Below, piece after piece: positions 34,151 to 45,933 of a stretch of 64,000 bases of DNA (positions within the stretch are counted from its first letter, which is position 1; every line of letters starts with the position of its first letter). Both the position numbers and the translations under genes were made by a program. The notes under the pieces are model-generated. The model saw nothing but the letters and a program-made list of their open reading frames with translations. It searched no databases and was not told the DNA's origin. The stretch covers positions 1,102,716 through 1,166,715 of the forward strand of contig VXAI01000136.1 of NCBI GenBank assembly GCA_013399305.1, given 5' to 3'. Source of the stretch: Rostratula benghalensis. Its lineage: Eukaryota > Chordata > Aves > Charadriiformes > Rostratulidae.

Positions 34151-37100
34151 GGAAGTGAATTTTTCAAGCTCTGCATCGTGGCAGACACCACCCCTCAGGA
34201 CATCAGTTAATGTAGGTTAACTCTAGAAACTGAAACTAGGTATTTGACTCACTTGTACAGTGGGTTTGGGCAATTTGTGTAGGCTATAGTTTTGAAAGGG
34301 ACTATGGCTTTTGGGAAGAAAGCAGCAGTCTGTCTTATATCTCTTTGCACATCTCAGTCTCTGTGCCCCAATTTCCTTCCTTATTGCATGGTTACTTCCA
34401 AAGCTTCAGTCATTAACATCCTGGGTGGGAGGCATTAAGTAGAGCAATAATGACTCTGAAGGCTGACTCAGTTTGGTATTGGGTATCAGGAAATGATGTC
34501 TTTCTATTGGGAAATAATGTATTCTTAACCACAGTTAGTCTTCCACAGGATTACCTGTGGGACCACAGCCCCACTGGCACAAGGACTGTGCAGAGCAGGC
34601 AGAGGGCTCGGCCCTGCCAGTGCTCCTCAACTGAATGGGCCAGTACATTTCAGGAATATTGCAGACTGAAAAAAAAAACAATCAGAGGAAGGATCAGGAC
34701 TAATCCTCATCCCTGAAGTAAAAGTTTTATCCCAGAGACAAAATTCCTTCAAAGTAGAGACCATGAGTGAAAGAACTCCATTCCTTGAGGTCCAAAAAAG
34801 GGATTTTGCATAAAACAGTTGGGAGCCCTGAAACCATAACCATGAGTGAGGTTACAAAGTTCCTTATATCATGGCTAGAGATGCACCTTCCCAAGGGCTT
34901 GGATGCTCCACTTTGAGCTGCCAAAATGCACCCCACTTTGTTTTAATTTAAAAAGTAGAGAAATCATCAGTCTTATTGGGGTAGATGATGTTTTTGCATT
35001 CATCCTGGCCCAGTGGGGATATATTGCTGGTGTGGGTTACAGGACAAAAAGGATCCTTGTAGGTGAGAAGAACAACAGCAGACAAGGGAAGAGAGGGCAC
35101 ATATGGACAAGCCCAGGAGGAGTGCTTGGACCCAGACTGGTGGCCCATACCTTTCTTGGACTGTTGCAGTACCCTGGCGTTTCACCCAAGGGAGGGATAT
35201 TTGAGATGATGACCCTCGAGCAGAGAATCAGAACCTTCTGGACATGATCAAAGTAAAGCTGGAGTTTTATCTTGTGGAGGAATGTATTTCTGGAAAGAAA
35301 TGGGATTGAATTCCCTGGGCTTGCAGTGACATACTGAAATTCGCTTGGGGATTTTACTCTGGGTACATTTTGACAAGAATATCTGAATTCAGCTTTCAGT
35401 CAGATGTTCCATTTTTCCCTTTTATTGAACATACATGTTGGTACTTTGAATGTTGCATGTTAAATGCCACATATGTGGCTTGTAAATACACCATGAGTCA
35501 GCATTACCAATAGATATGTTGGAGAATTCATGTGGACCTTCTTTTTTTTTAAGAGCCATTGCTTCTTCCTCGAGTAACACATTCTGGTGAGAAACATTTC
35601 CTGCCTGATCAGAGAGGAAAGGAAGAGGAGTAGATTTCAGAATGATAATTTTTTTTGAAGATAAACAGGTTATAGCTAGTATCTTAGAGTTTCTTGCCTC
35701 ATTCAGAGGCAAAACACATATGCCAACACTTGCTGTTTAGAACAAAAGATTAAATAGTTTTTGCAAAGACTGAATATATTATTTTAAAAACTATTTGGTT
35801 TTGATCTTTTGAGGAACAGGGATTGTACTATTGAGAAGGGTTTAGTTTCGTTAAAGAATATTTTTGTTTGTTTGGTCTTGCTTTTTGTATTAGGATATTG
35901 CCAATCCCTTGTTATGCATTATTAAAACAGATAATGAGATACAATTCTTGCTCTGGGGAATTTTCAGTCCTCACAACCAAAGACTTTACAGCCAAAGAAA
36001 CTGCAATTAACAAGACAGACGAATGGTGGAAGGAAGGAAAACATTATTGTCTCCGGCCTTGAGCTGGGGATGGAGCTACAAGGAGATTAAAGCTTTAGGT
36101 TAGCAAAACTGTTAAATGCATGTAACGTGTGCCTAGATCCATCCCACAGAGGAAATGAGGATGTCTTTAAGTCCTGCTGACCTTGGGTGGCTTCTTAAAA
36201 GGGCCATGTAATCCAAATAACAGCCAGATGTGCAATTTTTAATTAAAGAGATGCTCTTAGACATCTGGACTTTAATGCTTTAATTCTTAGACTTGGTTTA
36301 AACACCCATTTGAGCTCAGACTAGATTGTTTCAAAGATATTTGAGCAGGGATTGGGTGGAAGTCAATGGGAGACTTCAAGTTCTGATTCTGTTTCAGATA
36401 ATGACCTTGTGAGTGCTTCTGCTGGTATCTCTTATTTTCCAGGCCTATCTGCAGACGAACCTGACAAGTGTCCATCTCATCAATGTGTTTATTCTGATAT
36501 AACAATTCCTGTTTCTCCTGTGTCCATGGAAGGATGCAGTTTCATCATTTTGAGATTTGATCTACTGTGACATTAAAATCTCTACTGAAGCAGGTAGTCT
36601 TTCCTAGGCATGCAAAGAGCATGGTGGTCCACACCAACAGGTCTGCTTCTTAGAATAAACTAACCACATGCAGTCTTTTCTCCAAGCACCCTGAGTGTAG
36701 GTCCAGCTCACTGGTATCTTCAGTTTGTGAATCCTGCATATGCATCGTGCCTACTCAACTCTTCTAAAGCCTTTAAATCTCTCTGAAAACAGCTCCAAAA
36801 GAGTAGTTTACTCGTTTTTTGCATCCATCAAGTGATAAAATTTCCTCTGGATCCTTTCTGCTCATGCAGACAGGGTTTTTTATTGGATTTTGCCTTTGTA
36901 ATTTGGTCTGTAGGCTTTTTCCTCGGCTTTTATCTTCTCTGTAAAGGATATATCAGCTGCACAGCCTCTGCTGTGGGACTGACTGAGTCATTCCTGCATT
37001 CACAAATAATCTCAGACCTGCTGTGCATTGATAATGCTTGTGTTCATTGATGACCGTAGCTGGAGCCCCTGTATCTGTCTCCTACTGGTGTTGTCTCTCT

Positions 37101-39153
37101 TCCCTTTCAGACACTGCACAATGTGTCCAAATTTTCCTCACCCTATGCACTTTGGGATCTGACCTCTGAAGGATTTTCTTCTCCAAGGGATGGGACTGCA
37201 GTAGTCCCTCTGTGGACCTATGTATATCCAGATAATTGGGGAGTGTTGACAGTGCTAACGTGTTGCTGGGAGGTGACATTCAAGTGGGGGAGATGGTTCA
37301 CCTAAGAGGCATCTTCTGAAGACCAGGTCTTGTTATGTGTCATGCTCTTCTCCTGTCACAAGCACCACTTCTCTTAAAGTCTGTTCCCTGGCAAACATAC
37401 CTCTCACAGTCCCCTTTGGGGCTCAGTTTGATCAATTCAATTCTATCTTGAGATCCATCCTAATGCTCCCCTTGCCCTTGCTGCCTCTGCTCCTCGGACT
37501 TAAGGTCCTGCTGCCAGTGGCAGTTCCCAAATTCCCTTGCTAGCCCAGAGGAATCTGCTCCTCAGCATATCCCTTAAGATATTGCCTTGGGAGCAATGAT
37601 CCAGCAGTCTTTCTAACCTTGCCTTTTGCATAACTACCCTTCACCTTGTTTTCTTCACCCTATCGTGCAATTTTAGAGCTTCCATCATAGTCTGTAACTT
37701 GGGCTTGGGGCCCAAGATCTTCTGTAGTTTTCCCAGGCTTTTGTCTCCTGCCTTCTAGAGTTATAATTAATTCCTAAAGATAGAGCAAGTAAGCGAAGAA
37801 AGTTAATTTTGGTGTGTCCTTCCCAATAACCTCATTTGCAAGAAAATAGCTCAAATATTGTCATTAATCATTCTTTTACGCAATCAGTTAGCCAGCTGAC
37901 TTCCTTCTGTTTTCCCAGCCCATGGTTTTGTAACAGGACAGCTCAGTTCACAGGAAAGCTGTGTTACCACAGGCTGCAACCTGGGTGGTAGGTAGAGAAG
38001 TAAGGTGTCCTGATGACCAAAGAATGGGATGGTGAGGGGGGTGGTGAAGGACCAGAATGAAGCTCCATCCTGTAATACTCCAGTGAGTGCTGTTCACTTG
38101 GTAATGAGCATTTCCCACATGCACATCAGGCACCTGAGGCAATATTTGGTAATCAGTTATGGAAGATTTGCCTCTCCAGCTGGAATGACAAGTATTGATA
38201 TTAAGCTTGGGGAAACTGATTGTAAAGTGTGGAGAGAGCTGGGCCAGCAGCAGTCCTCGCACAGAGCATCTGGGGCCAGGGGAAGTGGCAGTAAATCCAC
38301 AGCTTTTTGTTGTTTTCCCAAGTGCAAGCAGAGAGATTTGTTGTCTCTCGTTGTTTACATAATTCCAGCACACATTTTGAGATTGTCTTTGCCTCTGCCC
38401 CTCATGTTAATCAGGCTCTTGGTGGGAAATGCAGAAGATTTCCCAACCTGTTGTCATATGACGTATGAAAGGGATAACCTCTGTATCTCAGTCTCTCTAT
38501 TCACGTTTGAAGCTGCTTGCTGGTTTCCATTCAGCCACAGATACAATTAATTCTTAGCATCTGGCTGTAAATAGTGTTATGTCTTGCTGTAGCAGGGAGA
38601 CAGGGAGCCCAATTAATAGAGCCTTGAATATCAGCTAGTTTCTTCTCCAGACCCATTTATATTTTGTGTTAGAATGCTTAGAGCATAGAGGAAAAAGAGG
38701 AGCAAAAGAAATTTCAGATATGGTCTTGTCTCATTTAATATTAATCTGGTGGATAGAGTATGATAAATATTCTTGAATTCATAAAATGACTCTTTCCCTT
38801 CTCAGTAATATGATGATGGTAATTCCATGTGTAGAATGTAGTGAAATAGAGCTTCCTCCAGTGAATTACTTTCTGAGTCATTTGCTAGGGATTCTTAGTC
38901 AATCAATTGATAACAGGCTGAACAGGATCCTGACTCTAGGAGTAGAAGAATTTCAAGGAGAGGGCTTAATTTGGTGGACACTTTACTGTGTACAACCTTA
39001 ACAGATGTTGTTGGGAAAAAAAATAAATAAAGGTTTTGGCAATGTATAATGAGACATACCTGAGGTTTTGAGAATGTCCTTTTTGAGGAAGGGACCTAAA
39101 AAGATCGAAATGCTTAATTTACCCAGGGAAATGATTTCTTAATCTCTGAAGTT
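34151..39153. other. Unique AT-rich DNA
   Basis: Single-copy sequence. Frames reach 173 codons (38029-38550, plus) and 141 codons on the opposite strand of the same interval, with no recognisable domains. The part at 36550-37600 is C/T-rich on the plus strand and may be decayed repeat. No gene supported. Confidence 0.5.
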
Positions 39154-39495
39154 CACAGAACAACAGAATCACAGAATATCAAGGTTTGGAAGGGACCTTG
39201 AAAGCTCATCCAGTCCAATCCCCCTGCCAGAGCAGGAACACCCAGAGCAGGTCCCACAGGAAGGTGTCCAGGAGGGGTTTGAATGTCTCCAGAGAAGGAG
39301 ACTCCACCACCTCTCTGGGCAGCCTCTGCCAGTGCTCCCTCACCCTCACCCTGAAGAAGTTTTTCCTCCTATTTCAGTGGAACCTCCTGTGTTCCAGCTT
39401 GCACCCATTGCCCCTTGTCCTGTCATTGCCTGTCCCTGAGAAGAGCCTGGCTTCATCCTCCTGACACTCACCCTCTACAGATTTGAAAACTACAT
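39154..39495 (-). mobile_element. CR1 LINE 3' end, young-looking subfamily
   Basis: The plus strand reads CACAGAACAACAGAATCACA, GGTTTGGAAGGGACCTTGAA, AGCTCATCCAGTCCAATCCC, GAAGGAGACTCCACCACCTC and CCCCTTGTCCTGTCATTGCC. This is the reverse complement of the last 340 bases of a CR1. It matches the same subfamily as the 12.2 and 45.4 kb copies with few differences. It is 5'-truncated near 39495, and a 21-base poly-A tract follows about 50 bases later on the plus strand. Confidence 0.95.
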
Positions 39496-42400
39496 GGGGA
39501 AGGCATTGCTGGGAAAAGATTGCTGTACCAGAAAAAATGGGGGAAAAAAAAAAAAAAAAAAAAGCCAGTGGGTAGAAACTGAGGCAACTGCTATTAAAAA
39601 ATAGATCATAGAAAACGGTTTTGGCCCTGATATAACTTAGTGGATGTGATACAGGTAGGTTCTCAGCTTGTTTTAACATATTTGTCTTTCACAATGGTAT
39701 GCAGAATGTCCAACAGAATTTGTGTGCCTGAAGCAAGCTCTGTGGGGAGAACCTGTGGGCTGTGTGCTGCAGGAGGTCAGAATAACCTGGATGACCATAA
39801 GGGTTCCCTTAAGGCTTAAAAACTCCAGGTATCCAAAATAAGACATTGTTTCTCCCAAAATGGGGTGTTATAACAGGTTACAACAGACCAGAGCAGCATT
39901 TTTGGTCATTGTGCTCCCAGGAGAGCATCTGTGGAAATAGAAACTTCCTTCTTTTCTCTTTTTCTATACTTTAGTGAATGAATTACACCAGTTTTGGACA
40001 ATAGTATCTCCACTTCAGCCACTTAAAACCCATCAAAAAGGACCTCCTGTGTAGCACACTTGTCTTGTACTATTTCAGCTGCATTAGTTTTCCAAGTTTG
40101 ATGCATAACCATAAGAATAAAAAAAAATAAGGATAGAAATCAGTTTAAAATTCAGACACCTACATGCAGGTGCCTACTAATCTTAGTGCCCATTTTGTTG
40201 GTGGTTTTCTGGGACTTCATTCTGGGCCTGTATGTGGGCATCTCAGTGCATGAGATATCCCCATGGAGTGGGCAGGTGCAGGGTGTAGGTGCAGGACCTG
40301 CAGGACATCCAAAGCCTTGGGACCTTCAGAAAACCTAAAGCTTTGTGGGCTGGCAGCTGGAGGCCGGATGGGATGCCAGAGAAGCTTGAAGGGCACTGAA
40401 CGAGGAGGTGTGAATGCAGCATAAGTCAATGAAGTCCAGAGGGTGACTCAGCTCACCCCACAGCAGAAGCCTGCTGACCTCGAGAAAGGGTAGGAGGTGG
40501 GTTTGAGACCATGCTTCTGTGTGTGGTGATAGGATTTATGGGTTTGCATCATTCATACTGATGCAGATGGAGGGACTTCAAACCTGGAGTTGATGGGTCC
40601 AAGGAGAAGGGGGTGATGAAGCAGGAAACTTATTGGGATCCTGGATTTCAGCTGCAGGTCAGCATCAAAAACCTACAGCTGGGAAGGGCATTTCATTGCT
40701 CTGATTTTTGCTTCCCAGCCCCAAAACTTTTCAGGGCCTGTGACAGAACACTGGCAAATGTTGACTACCTTTTACCCTTCTCAAATATTATGCAAATTTT
40801 CAAATCTATTTGAATATAATCAAATATCATAGGCAAGACTCTCATTCCAATAGTCCCAGTGACTCTCCTGAGGAGGCTTTTTAGGATCTGGATTCTAAAG
40901 GGTCCAAGAATTTGCCCTTCAAGGGGAATCCCCACCACAGTAAAATCTTTCTGGACCATCATGAAGGCTCAGAAGGAACCTCCTGGACTTTGAGAAGTCA
41001 GGTCCCAAGTGCACAAATATCACAAGACTTCCAAAATTCAGGAGATAACAGACTGTGTGGTTATTCTTTACCAGTATTTAAGCTGTTAGACTGCATGGGC
41101 TTCCTGTTTTCTGGAAGCCGTGACATTAGCAGCACTGTGCAAACTGATCTCAGAACAAGGTTCATCCCCATACATTTTGCCTTGCAATGAGAAATTATAA
41201 AACATAATGGAAGGTGATAATGTCACCTCTTTGGCATGAGTAAGAAAGACTCTTCAATTGCAATTTTAAGTTGCAGAGAACTTTTTCCATTTTGGGCATG
41301 TATTGCATTTACAGCATGACCCTGAATACTCTCTGCTAAGTTTTGTGACACGGACAGACCTAGTGAGGATATTTCTAAAATGAGTAATTTTCATGCAGCA
41401 GAAGGAATGTTTCATGGAGTGTTTCATATTGAAGGTCACTCTAGGAACCATATCTGTTTTGAACCTTTCCTGGCTGTAGGTGAAAACAGCAGCTTTCTGT
41501 GAGATGTTTGCACAAAAGGGGTCCATGCAGGAATTATTAAATAGCCTTACTGGAACATCTGCCTCTCTTCCCCTTCACTGTTTGAAAACTTCTTACTAAA
41601 GACTGGGAACCAAGGCTTTTCTAGGTGATGCTTGTTGGAAGAGTGGGTAAATGCATCTTTAGTCACAACTGAGTGTCAGCTGTGGTATTATGAGAAAAAT
41701 AAAAGAATTTGAAAGTGCAAGTTGTTTTGCATGGCCTGAGATTGTTAAATTCTCCATCATCTTCTCTGCCAATTCCCAATTCTTTTTCTAGGCTTGTTAA
41801 GTCTCCCTCAGTCTATTAACTAATTTCATTTACCTGAGCAAGAAAACTGCACAATCCTCACTGATTTTACACCAGATTATACCAGCAGCTGAGCTGAAAA
41901 TGAAAATATGCAAAACTTGTGCACTATGACAAGTTTCAATTTTTTTTGTGTGTATTTGTGCGTAACTGGAACTCAAAAGTTTGAAGTTTGTTTCTTTTTT
42001 TTTTTTCCTTCTTCATTTAAAAAAAAGTTCAGTAACATTTTGAATGGGAAACAAAACCAAGCAGTATCAAGGTCTTGGACCAAACATAAAAATATTGTTG
42101 ACTCACCACTGAGTATTTGATATACAGCTTTGAAAAGGATTTTTATCCTGAATTTAAATTTCTTCAGATAATTTGAGGGAAGAGCATTTGAGGGAAGAAT
42201 AAACTGCTGTCATATCAATCTTATTTTGCTTGTGTCAGTGTTCCTAAAGCAAAAGTTGTGTCTTAAATTTCCTCTTAAGACCTTAGAAACAGGTCATGCA
42301 GAGTCTCACCAGCACCCAGCTGGGATGTCCCAAAGTTATCCAAACCACAACTGAAGTTAAAGATGCCAACCTACACATCACCACCGCTGTTGGGTTTCAA

Positions 42401-44996
42401 GCTGTGGTCAAGAGCTCTAAAATCTGATCTTTGGCTGAAAAAGCAAGAATTTTGGTAACACAGAAAATAACTGGAACACCTTGGCCGTGGGGTTTTTTTG
42501 CTGGCAGGAGGCAAACTTTCCTAGTGTGAGCCAGTTCACTGTTGTTATTTCCATGCAGCTTGAGAGATCATGACAGAGATATGTAGGGTGGAATGACTGT
42601 ATTTATGTCAAATTTTACTCACACACACTGGCATATTGATTCCCTGTGTCAACAAATATAATATACAGCATTGAGTATCTCATTTTGGCATCCCCAGCTG
42701 ACTGCAGCTGAGAGAGCAGTGCTGAATATTTCTTTTCTGAGTGAAGAAGGAGCTCACAGGCAGGACATAGAAGTTCTACCCTGGAGAAGCAAAGCCCAAA
42801 GATCTCAGAGACCAAAGTCGAGCCAACTTTAAGGGCTACATCTACCTATTCCAGGTCACCTGGGCATGAAGTGCAGTGCTAAGCTGACTGACAATATAAA
42901 TGTACTGAAAGCAGCCAACAGAACAAGAACATTGAATTTTCTGGAAGCACAAGTTCGTCAGCTGGGTAAGAGTAATACCCACCTCTCTCCTCACCCATTG
43001 CCTACCTTCCTGCTCCCTTCAGCCATGAATAGGACATTGTGCAGATGCAAACAACAGCCTACACACACATCCTGTTCAAGGTTTACAGTATAAAGCATTA
43101 ACATATTTTAATAAATCATGAGACTTTTCTTCCCACCTCTTCCCAATGACTGACACTTAGATCTAGCACTTAGTGCTGAGGTGACAGAGATAATAACCTT
43201 AGTGTACAAAATAAAGGACTAAAGCTGGGATGTTACACAGGTGCATATTTTTTTCTCTTTCTGTTTGGGCACCCTGCTCTCTTCACTGCCTGTGGAAATC
43301 CCCAAATCTTAAAACAAATACAGAGGAGAAGAGTAAACAGAAGATTCTTGCTGCTATCAACCAGAGTACAGTAGAGGCACAGTTAAATCAAATAAAACCA
43401 AAGCACTCTATTTTAAATGAGTCTCCTTGAGCCATATTATTTATCCCTCAATATCTAGGGAATGTTGTTTCCCTGAATATTTCTCCCATTTTGTGTTAGA
43501 GCTGCCCTGTGCCGCCTGCCTCCCCATGTAGAAGATGGGCACACAAATGGAGAGGCAAACCTTGGGCAAGTTATAATGCATTGGGATGCACAGGGGGTTG
43601 ACTTTTGGTTCAAGAGAGGTGAGAAGGGTGTGCTTTGAAGGTTGACCAGGAAAGAACACAGCAAAAATCTGGCACTGGGTTCATTCTTACTGAGATACCC
43701 TGTTCGAATAAATGTTGGCATTTAAGTAGTGATACCCCTTAAGCAGCCCTCAGTGCAAACTCAGAGGTCTTTGGGCACGTTAACAACACCACCCAAAAAG
43801 CACACTTAAAAAATATTGCCAGCCAAGTGCAGTGGCTGTACAGCTGAGTTTAGAACTCTTGACTTCAGCCTGGAAGAACAGCTTTCAGTGCTCAACTTTG
43901 CTACTGCCCCACTGGCTCACCTGGAGCCTGTCGTGGCTTCATCAGTGTTGGTGGGATATTGAGCCTTCCTCTCCCGAAGGCTTCAGATGTGCTGGTGAAA
44001 GGAGCAGTACGAGAGACCACAGAGGAAGACTTGGCTCTGGGCATCAGCTCTTGTTTAATGCACCCATCTCAGCAAGCTTCTTATCTCAGGTTTGGTGCTG
44101 TGCTAGCTGCTGCTAGCTCGTCAGCTAGATAGCCAGCTTCTGCTGGCCTCAGGGTGAGCAGAATAATGCTGTACCTACCTGGAAAAAACTATGGGCAAAC
44201 CCCTACCTGCTTTGGCTCACAGACCTTTCCATATTATCTTTGTCCAGAATATTATGAATGCACAGCATCCTGCAAACCACTGAATGTAAGTTTTGCCTAA
44301 AACCTCAGAACAGATGACTTCCCTCCGGAGTAACTCAGACCCACAACCAGATACGCTGTCGTGATGGTATTTTCCATGTATGTTATTGTCAGCTCTTTTT
44401 CATTCCCCTTTTCTCCTAGTTGCAATGTGGCTGAGGGCATGCCCTTCCTGACCCCAGCCCTGGGGATCCTTGCACAACCAAGGAGAGAATTACCTTTGGC
44501 AGTGGCAGCTGGAAGCAATGCTGTACCTGTTAATTAAAGAGCTGAGTCCTGACTGCCTGAAAAAAAGGTCACACATCGTATTTTGGGGCTGGCATCAGCA
44601 GGAGCAGTAAGAGAGCATGGAGCTGGGCTGCAGCGAGGTGAGAGCTGCTGGTGGGAACATGAGGCTCACACAGTCCTTTTAGTCTGGGTGCAAAATCCCC
44701 TTTCAGTCCCTGGTGCCTTGAGACCTCTAGTCTCAACTGGTTTCCCACCCCTTAAAAGCTGGGTAGCAGGACAAGCAGAGGGCTCAGTGAATACAGGAAC
44801 CTGTTTTCCCCTGCCAAAAAGATTGCTCTCTCCTAGTGACAGTAAGTAGGCAGGTCCTTGTGTATCAGATAAAGGCAGGACTAGTACTGATGTCAGTCAT
44901 TAGTAGTAATTAGACAGTAGTGGCAAAATTTTGACCATTGAGCCCAGCTGAAACTCTGCCACTAGGCTGTTCTAAATTTTCAACAAAAACAAAAAG
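39496..44996. other. Unique non-coding DNA
   Basis: No gene supported. Includes a poly-A tract (39544-39564), a T run near 41997-42006, and a cluster of TAGCT palindromes near 44101-44138 (GCTAGCTGCTGCTAGCTCG and following). Confidence 0.5.
39544..39564. repeat. Poly-A tract (21)
   Basis: Uninterrupted run of 21 A, about 50 bases past the truncated 5' edge of the 39.2 kb CR1 (plus-strand right side). It is not the tail of that CR1, whose 3' end lies at the other side. Confidence 0.95.
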
Positions 44997-45505
44997 AAAT
45001 ACTGTGTCCAGTTCTGGGCCCCTCAGNNNNNNNNNNNNNNNNNNNNNNNNNNNNNNNNNNNNNNNNNNNNNNNNNNNNNNNNNNNNNNNNNNNNNNNNNN
45101 NNNNNNNNNNNNNNNNNNNNNNNNNNNNNNNNNNNNNNNNNNNNNNNNNNNNNNNNNNNNNNNNNNNNNNNNNNNNNNNNNNNNNNNNNNNNNNNNNNNN
45201 NNNNNNNNNNNNNNNNNNNNNNNNNNNNNNNNNNNNNNNNNNNNNNNNNNNNNNNNNNNNNNNNNNNNNNNNNNNNNNNNNNNNNNNNNNNNNNNNNNNN
45301 NNNNNNNNNNNNNNNNNNNNNNNNNNNNNNNNNNNNNNNNNNNNNNNNNNNNNNNNNNNNNNNNNNNNNNNNNNNNNNNNNNNNNNNNNNNNNNNNNNNN
45401 NNNNNNNNNNNNNNNNNNNNNNNNNNNNNNNNNNNNNNNNNTGAGCTTTCAAGGTCCCTTCCAATCCCTGAGAGTCTGTGATTCTGTGGTTCTGTGATTT
45501 CAGAA
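44997..45505 (+). mobile_element. CR1 LINE interrupted by assembly gap
   Basis: Left of the gap, AAATACTGTGTCCAGTTCTG and GGCCCCTCAG are the CR1 late-ORF2 start seen at 30.54 kb. Right of it, GAGCTTTCAAGGTCCCTTCC, AATCCCTGAGAGTCTGTGAT and TCTGTGGTTCTGTGATT form the 3' end. The right part is almost identical to the copy at 12.2 kb. One CR1 of about 0.5 kb therefore spans the gap. Any open frame that crosses it is an artefact of unknown bases. Confidence 0.92.
45027..45441. other. Assembly gap, 415 N
   Basis: 415 consecutive unknown bases inside the CR1 copy. The distance between the equivalent landmarks in the intact copy at 30.5 kb is about 412 bases (30562-30973), so the gap size agrees with a plain CR1 interior. 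Confidence 0.99.
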
Positions 45506-45870
45506 AATTAAATTGTGAAATATTTATTCTGCATGTTAAACATGAATGCTGCATCAGGATTTATAGCATCTTTATGCCTGTGAGTTTAGTACTGGGAAGA
45601 AATGCTGCCTTTATTCCTGGGATATTTCATTTACTGTTCCTCCTGTAGAGGTGTCCATATATGGAAAAATTGTGAGTTTTGGAAAATTCTGGTCTCTCAC
45701 AAGAAACTCGTTGAAATTTGGCAGCTGATTTACTTCTTCCCAGATTCTGCCAGCTCTGATTCTGCTTGAGCTGGATGGTCTCAGCTGGACTCCCCTGGAG
45801 ATGAATTCTTCCCAGGGAGCAGCAGGAGGCTGGAAGAGGAGAGCAGGCTGACTTTCCTCCTTGCCATCTC
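45506..45870. other. Unique non-coding DNA
   Basis: Flank of the CR1 up to the GGA microsatellite; nothing recognised. Confidence 0.5.
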
Positions 45871-45933
45871 GGGGAGGAGGAGGAGGAGGAGGAGGAAGAG
45901 GAGGAGGAGGAGGAGGGCTGGGTGTGTGTGTGG
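45871..45933. repeat. (GGA)n microsatellite followed by (GT)n
   Basis: About 14-15 GGA/GAG units with one GGAAGA interruption run to about 45916. A short GTGTGTGTGT run follows at 45921-45931. The purine-only strand makes it a candidate for triplex or other non-B DNA. Confidence 0.95.

Noticed and set aside
38029..38550. 173-codon plus frame opposed by a 141-codon minus frame
   Set aside because: Both strands are open over the same interval, neither has a recognisable motif, and no convincing splice or promoter context was seen.
44910..45554. 214-codon minus frame and 168-codon plus frame
   Set aside because: Both run through the 415-base gap of unknown bases, so most of their length is not real sequence.
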